From Curtobacterium sp. UCD-KPL2560 (GTDB taxonomy: Bacteria > Actinomycetota > Actinomycetes > Actinomycetales > Microbacteriaceae): a stretch of 37,129 nt of DNA. The translations under genes were made by a program, and so were the position numbers. The stretch covers positions 1 through 37,129 of the forward strand of contig NZ_MCIG01000025.1 of assembly GCF_001705035.1 (NCBI RefSeq), in the 5' to 3' direction. Within the stretch, counting starts at the first letter, position 1. Each line of letters begins with the position of its first letter. Positions 32,227 to 37,129 of the stretch are shown here, piece by piece. The notes under the pieces were generated by a model. That model was not told the origin of the DNA and did no database searches. It worked only from the letters and a program-made list of their open reading frames with translations.

Positions 32227-33318
32227 CTACCGCCGTCGGGTCGCGTCCTCGACGGTGCCGACGAGCTCCTCGAGGATGTCCTCGAGGAACAGCACGCCCG
32301 TCGTGCGTCCGTCCGCGTCGAACGCCCGCGCGACGTGGCGCCCGGCGGCACGCATGGTCGCGAGCGCGTCCTCGAGGTCCATCTCGGTGTAGAGCGAGAT
32401 GAGCTGCCGGATCCGCTTCGGCGGCACCGGCACGTCGAACTCGTCGGGCCGCAGGTCGATGACGTCCTTGACGTGCACGTAGCCCGTCGGGTCGCCGTCG
32501 TCGCCGACGAGCACGTACCGCGAGAAGCCGCGCTGGGCGACGGCCCGCTCGACGTCCTCGGGGGTGGCGGTGTCGGGCAGCGTCACGAGTTCGGCCATCG
32601 GGACGGCGACGTCCTTGACCTTCTTCTCGGTGAACTCGAACGCCATCGCGAGCTTGCCGTCGTCGGTGAGCGTCCCCTCGCGGCGGGACTGCTCGACGAT
32701 GGTCTGCACCTCCTCGACGGTGAAGGCGCTGACGGCCTCGTCCTTCGGCTCGACCTTGAAGAGCCGCAGCACGCCGTTCGCGACCGAGTTGAGCCCGACG
32801 ACGACCCAGTGCAGACCGTGGCCGATGTACCAGAGCGTCGGCACGAGCACGAGTGCGGCGCGGTCCGGCATCGAGAACGAGATGTTCTTCGGGACCATCT
32901 CGCCGAACACCACGTGCAGGAACGACACGAGCAGCAGCGTGAACACGAACGCGACGATGCCGATGACCTCGACGCTCCACCCGGTCAGGCCGAGCGGGAC
33001 CTCGAGCAGGTGGTGGATCGCGGGCTCGGACACGTTGAGGATGAGCAGCGAGCAGACCGTGATGCCGAGCTGGGTGGTGGCGAGCATGCGCGTGGCGTGC
33101 TCCATCGCCCACAGGGTCATCTGCGCGGCCTTCGACCCGGCCTCGGCGCGGGGCTCGATCTGCGAGCGGCGGGCCGAGATCACTGCGAACTCGGCGGCGA
33201 CGAAGTAGGCGTTGCCGAGCAGCAGGACGACGAGCCAGAAGATGCCCCACCAGTCGGACCCGGCGGAGGCGGACTCCCCGGCGGCGAGGACGACCCCGCT
33301 GGACACTGCGGCGCTCAT
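32227..33318 (-). CDS. CNNM/CorC-family membrane protein with CBS pair (short paralogue)
   Basis: 363-residue member of the hemolysin C/CorC (CNNM) family, linked in other bacteria to Mg2+ or Co2+ homeostasis. An N-terminal CNNM transmembrane domain (about 24-170, with FVAAEFAVISARRSQIE and the conserved GEMVPKN) is followed by a CBS pair (about 200-345). The C-terminal CorC/HlyC domain present in its neighbour is missing, as in many second paralogues. The start has AAGGAG eight bases upstream of the ATG and overlaps the stop of the upstream paralogue by ATGA. The two may form a hetero-oligomer; that is inference. Confidence 0.88.
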   Translation of the reverse strand: MSAAVSSGVVLAAGESASAGSDWWGIFWLVVLLLGNAYFVAAEFAVISARRSQIEPRAEAGSKAAQMTLWAMEHATRMLATTQLGITVCSLLILNVSEPAIHHLLEVPLGLTGWSVEVIGIVAFVFTLLLVSFLHVVFGEMVPKNISFSMPDRAALVLVPTLWYIGHGLHWVVVGLNSVANGVLRLFKVEPKDEAVSAFTVEEVQTIVEQSRREGTLTDDGKLAMAFEFTEKKVKDVAVPMAELVTLPDTATPEDVERAVAQRGFSRYVLVGDDGDPTGYVHVKDVIDLRPDEFDVPVPPKRIRQLISLYTEMDLEDALATMRAAGRHVARAFDADGRTTGVLFLEDILEELVGTVEDATRRR

Positions 33319-34760
33319 CGGGTGCGCTCCTTCGTGGCGGGGATGATGATGCCGGTCGCGGGACGCTGGCCGGAGCCGGCGGTCGCAGTGCCGCTGGTCG
33401 GCGTGCTGCCGGTGGCCGGGCCGGTGGTGCCCGTGCTGCCGGTGGGCGTGGGGTCGACCGGCGGCGTGTTCGGGGTCCACCGGATCCGGTCCACGCGGCG
33501 GCCGTCGAGGCGTTCGACGCGGAAGACGCCGTCCTCGAGCACGACCTCGTCGCCGACGACGGGCAGGCGACCGAGGGTCGCCATCACGAAGCCGCCGACG
33601 GTCTCGTACGGGCCGTCCTCGGGCACGGTCACCCCGGCGCGGTCCTCGAGCTCGTCGGGGCGGAGCAGCCCGGGGAAGGTCAGCCAGCCGCGCGAGCGGA
33701 CGACGTCGATGCGGGCGCGGTCGTGCTCGTCGGACACCTCGCCGACGATCTCCTCGACGAGGTCCTCGAGCGTGACGACGCCGGCGGTGCCGCCGTACTC
33801 GTCGACGACGATGACCATCTGGTAGCCGCGGCCGCGGACCTCGGCGAGCAACGTGTCACCGGGCATCGTCTCGGGGACGCGCTCGGCCTCGGTCATGAGG
33901 GCGCCGACCGGCACCTCGGGACGCTTCTCGCGCGGGACGGCGACGGCCTGCTTGACGTGCACGATGCCGACGACGTCGTCGGCGTCCTCCTCGATGACGG
34001 GGAAGCGGCTGAACCCGGTGCGGCGGGCGAGGGCGATGACGTCCTCGGCGGACTCGGACACGCGGATCGTCGAGACGCGGGGGCGGGGCGTCATGACGTC
34101 GCTCGCGTCGAGCTCCGAGAAGGCGATGGTGCGCTGGAGGAGCGTGGCGGTGTCCTGCTCGAGCGAGCCCTCGGACGCGGACCGGCGCAGCAGCGAGCTG
34201 AGCTCCTCGGCGCTCCGGGCGCCGGAGAGCTCCTCCTGTGGCTCGATGCCCATCGACCGGAGCACGGCGTTCGCGGTGCCGTTCAGCACGGCGACGGCCG
34301 GCTTGAACACGGTCGTGAAGCCGATCTGCAGCGGGACGACGAGCCGCGCGGTCTGCAGGGGCAGCGCGAGCGCGAAGTTCTTCGGCACGAGCTCGCCGAG
34401 GATCATCGACAGCAGGGTCGCGATGACCAGCGCGACGATCGACCCGACGGTCTCGACGACCGCCTCGGGGAGCTGGGCCGCGAGGAACGGCGCCTCGAGC
34501 AGGGTCGCGATCGACGGCTCGAGCAGGTAGCCGGTGAGCAGCGTCGTCAGCGTGATGCCGAGCTGGGCGCTCGACAGGTGCGTCGACGTGACCTTGAGGG
34601 CGCTGATGACCGGGGTCAGGCCGGACTCGCCGCGGTCACGACGGGCCTCGACCTCGGCACGGTCGAGGTTCACGAGGGCGAACTCGGACGCGACGAACAC
34701 GCCGGTGCCGAGCGTCAGCAGGATGCCGCCGACCAGCATCACGACGTCGACGGGACTCAT
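33315..34760 (-). CDS. CNNM/CorC-family membrane protein with CBS pair and CorC_HlyC domain (long paralogue)
   Basis: 481-residue CNNM-family protein, probably involved in divalent cation transport or homeostasis. The CNNM membrane domain (about 1-190, with FVASEFALVNLDRAEVE and GELVPKN), the CBS pair (about 215-335, MTPRPRV, VVDEYGGTAGVVTLEDLVEEIVGE) and the CorC_HlyC domain (about 350-430) are all present. The last 50 residues are a Thr/Gly/Pro/Ser-rich low-complexity tail. GGTGAGGA lies immediately before the ATG, closer than usual. A short frame ends over this start (ATGA), so initiation may be coupled to it. Confidence 0.9.
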   Translation of the reverse strand: MSPVDVVMLVGGILLTLGTGVFVASEFALVNLDRAEVEARRDRGESGLTPVISALKVTSTHLSSAQLGITLTTLLTGYLLEPSIATLLEAPFLAAQLPEAVVETVGSIVALVIATLLSMILGELVPKNFALALPLQTARLVVPLQIGFTTVFKPAVAVLNGTANAVLRSMGIEPQEELSGARSAEELSSLLRRSASEGSLEQDTATLLQRTIAFSELDASDVMTPRPRVSTIRVSESAEDVIALARRTGFSRFPVIEEDADDVVGIVHVKQAVAVPREKRPEVPVGALMTEAERVPETMPGDTLLAEVRGRGYQMVIVVDEYGGTAGVVTLEDLVEEIVGEVSDEHDRARIDVVRSRGWLTFPGLLRPDELEDRAGVTVPEDGPYETVGGFVMATLGRLPVVGDEVVLEDGVFRVERLDGRRVDRIRWTPNTPPVDPTPTGSTGTTGPATGSTPTSGTATAGSGQRPATGIIIPATKERTR

Positions 34761-34868
34761 TCCTCACCCCCCGGTGCAGGGGAGGAGGGGGTGCTCACCG
34801 AGTGAGCGCCGGATGAGTGGGAGGGCGAAGGTGCGTTCGGGGGATCGTCCACAGTGAGGGTCATCCTA
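34757..34868 (-). promoter_or_regulatory. Promoter and possible 31-residue leader frame of the CNNM operon
   Basis: TAGGAT (34868-34863) is a good -10 box. Ten bases further a GTG (34852-34850) opens a 31-codon frame beginning VDDPPNAPSPSHSSG, whose stop overlaps the CNNM ATG at 34760-34757. The product is Pro/Ser-rich with no domain. It may be a translated leader that couples initiation downstream, or just untranslated leader. Confidence 0.35.
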
Positions 34869-34961
34869 GCGGGTGGGTGGTGCGGAGGCGGTGAGGACGT
34901 ACAGGTCGCGGGGGCGCCCGTCCGGCGGGCCGGGAGGCACACCCCGCGTCGTCCCGTGGGC

Positions 34962-36044
34962 CTAGGCCGTGACGCGGGCGCGGTGGTACTGCTGCGGCTC
35001 GTAGTCGAGCGACACCCCGAGCTCGGCGGCGGCACGGAGCGCGAACGCCGGGTCGCGGAGGAACTCGCGACCGACCATCACGACGTCGGCCTGTCCGGTC
35101 GCGACGACCTGCTCGGCCTGGAACGCCGTCGAGATCATGCCGACCGCGATCGTGCCGATGCCCGCACCCCGACGGACGGCCTCGGCGAACGGGACCTGGT
35201 AGCCGGGGCCGACCGGGATCGCGGCGCTCGGCACGTTGCCGCCGGTGGAGACGTCGGCCAGGTCGGCGCCGTGCTCGGCCGCCCAGCGGGCCACCTGGAT
35301 CGTCTCGTCGAGCGTCAGCCCGCCGTCGGTCCAGTCGGTCGCCGAGAAGCGCACGACGACCGGGAACCCCTCGCCGACCTCGGCGCGGACGGCGTCGACG
35401 ACCTCGAGCAGGGCGCGGGCGCGGTTCTCGAGCGAGCCGCCGTACGCGTCGGTGCGGTGGTTGCTCAGCGGCGAGAGGAACTGGTGGAGCAGGTAGCCGT
35501 GAGCGGCGTGCAGCTCGACCAGGTCGAACCCGGCCTCGACCGCGCGTCGGGCCGCGGCGGAGAAGGCGAGCGCGACGACGCGGACGTCCTCGACCTCGAG
35601 CTCGCGGGGTGCGGCGTACTCGCCGAACGCGACGGCGGACGGCGCGACCGTGGTCCAGCCGCCCTCGGACACGGGGACGCTGCCCTGCGTCGTCGACCAG
35701 GGGCGGTGGGTCGAGGCCTTGCGGCCCGCGTGGGCGAGCTGCACGCCGATCGCGGCGCCCTGCTCGTGCACGAAGTCGACGATCGGGCGGAACGCGTCGC
35801 GCTGCTCGTCGTTCCAGAGGCCGACGTCCTGGGGGCTGATCCGGCCCTCGGGGACGACACCGGCCGCCTCGACCACGACCGCACCCGCGCCGCCCTTCGC
35901 GAACCCGCCGAGGTGCACGAGGTGCCACGTGGTCGGGACGCCGTCCTGCCGCTCGACCGAGTACTGGCACATCGGCGAGACCCAGAGACGGTTCCGGACG
36001 GTGAGGTCGCGGATGGTGATCGGTTCGAACAGGGCGTGCGTCAC
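34962..36044 (-). CDS. Old yellow enzyme, YqjM-type NADH:flavin oxidoreductase
   Basis: FMN enzyme that reduces activated C=C bonds of electrophiles such as enones and quinones. The 360 residues have the YqjM-class features: C26 in SPMCQYS, the residue that tunes the flavin in YqjM, the substrate-binding pair H179/H182 in ELHAAHGYLLHQF, and SNHRTDAYGGSLENR. The GTG start at 36044 follows AAGGAG by seven bases; an in-frame upstream start adds only 12 unrelated residues. A perfect SigR-type promoter lies 55-81 bases upstream, placing the gene in the thiol-stress regulon. It is divergent from nnrD. Confidence 0.9.
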   Translation of the reverse strand: MTHALFEPITIRDLTVRNRLWVSPMCQYSVERQDGVPTTWHLVHLGGFAKGGAGAVVVEAAGVVPEGRISPQDVGLWNDEQRDAFRPIVDFVHEQGAAIGVQLAHAGRKASTHRPWSTTQGSVPVSEGGWTTVAPSAVAFGEYAAPRELEVEDVRVVALAFSAAARRAVEAGFDLVELHAAHGYLLHQFLSPLSNHRTDAYGGSLENRARALLEVVDAVRAEVGEGFPVVVRFSATDWTDGGLTLDETIQVARWAAEHGADLADVSTGGNVPSAAIPVGPGYQVPFAEAVRRGAGIGTIAVGMISTAFQAEQVVATGQADVVMVGREFLRDPAFALRAAAELGVSLDYEPQQYHRARVTA

Positions 36045-36098
36045 GCGGGAGCTCCTTCGGGGTCCGTGGGGCCGGGTCACCCGGCGCCGTGGTCATCG

Positions 36099-36125
36099 AA
36101 CACCCCCGACCCGTGCGCGATTCCC
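36099..36125 (-). promoter_or_regulatory. SigR-type promoter for the old yellow enzyme gene: GGGAAT-N18-GTT
   Basis: On the minus strand GGGAAT (36125-36120) is followed after exactly 18 bases by GTT (36101-36099). Transcription would start near 36092 and give a leader of about 48 bases with AAGGAG before the GTG. The same consensus with the same spacing lies upstream of sigR at 24720-24746. Confidence 0.8.
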
Positions 36126-36225
36126 CGACGGACCCCGGACGCGGCGTGCCCCGGACCCGGTGGTGCCCGACGCCGCGCGCCCGGACCGCGTCCCCGACCA
36201 CCGCACGCCCGCACCGTCACGGACG

Positions 36226-36231
36226 TACCGT
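36226..36231 (+). promoter_or_regulatory. nnrD -10 box (TACCGT), probably leaderless
   Basis: TACCGT ends seven bases before the GTG at 36239 (a GTG at 36236 is also in frame). No Shine-Dalgarno fits in the gap. Together with 36099-36125 it makes a divergent promoter pair. Confidence 0.45.
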
Positions 36232-36238
36232 GGGTGTG

Positions 36239-37129
36239 GTGACCGACTTCGTGACCGTCTCCCCGTCCGACGCCGCCGCGTGGACCACCGCGCCGACCGG
36301 CGACAGCACCAAGTACCGCCGCGGGGTCCTCGGCGTCGCGACCGGTTCGGCCGCGTACCCGGGGGCCGCCGTGATGGGCGTCGACGCCGCCGTGCACACC
36401 GGGGTCGGCATGGTCCGCTACGTCGGGCCGGACCGTGCGACCGACGCCGTGCTCGCCCGCCGGCCCGAGGTCGTCGCCGGGGTCGGCCGCGTGCAGGCGT
36501 GGCTCGTCGGCTCCGGCATCTCGGCCGGCACGCTCGACGACCTCGACGAGCGCACCGCCGAGGCGTTCCGACACGCGTCCGACGACGGCGTCCCCGTGGT
36601 CGTCGACGCCGGTGCGATCCCGCTCGTCGACCTCGGCCCGCGCGCGGTGCTCACACCGCACGCGGGGGAGCTCGCCACCGTGCTCGGCGTCGACCGGGAG
36701 ACCGTCGAGGCGGATCCACGCGGGTCGGCCCTGCGCGCCGCGGAGCGGACCGGCAGCGTCGTGCTGCTGAAGGGCTCCGACACGCACGTGGTCACCCCGG
36801 ACGGGTCGGTCCGGCTCGTGGCCTCGTCGGCGACCCCGTGGCTCGCCGCCGCCGGCGCCGGTGACGTCCTGGGCGGTGTCCTCGGGGCGCTCGTGGCGAC
36901 ACGGGCGGGCCGCGAGGAACCGGGGCCCGAGGCACTCGCGCACCTCGCCGCCGCGGCGGCGGTCGTGCACGGCACGGCCGCGCGCCGCGCGTCGCGCGGC
37001 GGCCCCTTCACGATGACCGCGCTCGTGCAGCAGCTGCCTGGCGTGGTCCGCGACCTCGTCACCACGGGGGACGCGACGTCACCGGCGCCGGCGGCGGCGA
37101 GCCACGGGGTCGCCGACGAGGCCACGAGC
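36239..37129 (+). CDS. nnrD: NnrD, ADP/ATP-dependent (S)-NAD(P)H-hydrate dehydratase, 3' end missing
   Basis: Repairs hydrated NADH and NADPH by dehydrating them at the expense of ADP or ATP. The frame from GTG 36239 gives 297 residues with no stop before the window ends, close to the full family length. Family signatures: a start region with KYRRGVLGVATGS..YPGAAVM (25-46), HAGE (141-144), LKGSDT (177-182), and AAAGAGDVLGGVLGAL (203-218) with catalytic D209. The often-fused NnrE epimerase domain is not present here; it may lie in another gene. The last residues (ATSPAPAAASHGVADEATS) are a low-complexity tail. Confidence 0.88.
   Translation, partial: MTDFVTVSPSDAAAWTTAPTGDSTKYRRGVLGVATGSAAYPGAAVMGVDAAVHTGVGMVRYVGPDRATDAVLARRPEVVAGVGRVQAWLVGSGISAGTLDDLDERTAEAFRHASDDGVPVVVDAGAIPLVDLGPRAVLTPHAGELATVLGVDRETVEADPRGSALRAAERTGSVVLLKGSDTHVVTPDGSVRLVASSATPWLAAAGAGDVLGGVLGALVATRAGREEPGPEALAHLAAAAAVVHGTAARRASRGGPFTMTALVQQLPGVVRDLVTTGDATSPAPAAASHGVADEATS

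Overview
The window is very GC-rich DNA with actinobacterial gene content: GlgE/GlgX glucan metabolism, a mycothiol-type SigR/RsrA pair, a Kgd-type multifunctional 2-oxoglutarate enzyme and GuaB1. The tmRNA tag ANSKRTDFALAA, the gene order and the protein style suggest Microbacteriaceae, most likely Curtobacterium or a close relative; that assignment is from recognition, not from a search. It looks like ordinary chromosome: there are no insertion sequences, phage genes, CRISPR arrays or tRNAs.

Layout. 1-4453 (minus strand): glgX, then glgE, overlapping the first codons of a further gene (probably glgB) cut by the window edge. 4513-9867 (plus): a cysteine desulfurase, prfB, ftsE-ftsX (cell division), smpB and ssrA (trans-translation). 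9975-14158 (minus): an LLM flavin monooxygenase next to an O-acetylhomoserine sulfhydrylase-type gene, a NUDIX hydrolase and an M50-like membrane peptidase. 14257-19410 (minus): a tiny membrane protein overlapping a GlmS-like gene whose catalytic residues are altered, then a large LuxR (LAL-type) ATPase regulator. 20160-24741 (minus): a HisN/IMPase-type phosphatase, a YhgE/ABC-2-like membrane protein with an operator-like palindrome over its start, rsgA and aroA. 24871-26497 (plus): sigR, rsrA and a GNAT acetyltransferase. 26687-30439 (minus): kgd. 30612-32051 (plus): guaB1. 32227-36044 (minus): two CNNM/CorC-family membrane proteins and a YqjM-type old yellow enzyme. 36239 to the end (plus): nnrD, partial.

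Regulation stands out. Two perfect SigR-type promoters (GGGAAT, 18 bases, GTT) occur, one upstream of sigR and one upstream of the old yellow enzyme, so the window shows part of a thiol-oxidative stress circuit. The sigR site is followed by a Shine-Dalgarno and a TTG codon in frame with sigR, which would give an N-terminally extended sigma factor like the unstable SigR' isoform of Streptomyces. About a dozen genes have a TANNNT (or close) -10 box only 6-9 bases before an ATG/GTG/TTG start, the signature of leaderless transcripts.

Gene ends are marked by long GC-rich palindromes without T-tracts. One family, built on GGAGGC...GCCTCC, also appears inside coding DNA, in a tandemly duplicated C-terminal tail of the O-acetylhomoserine sulfhydrylase-type enzyme.
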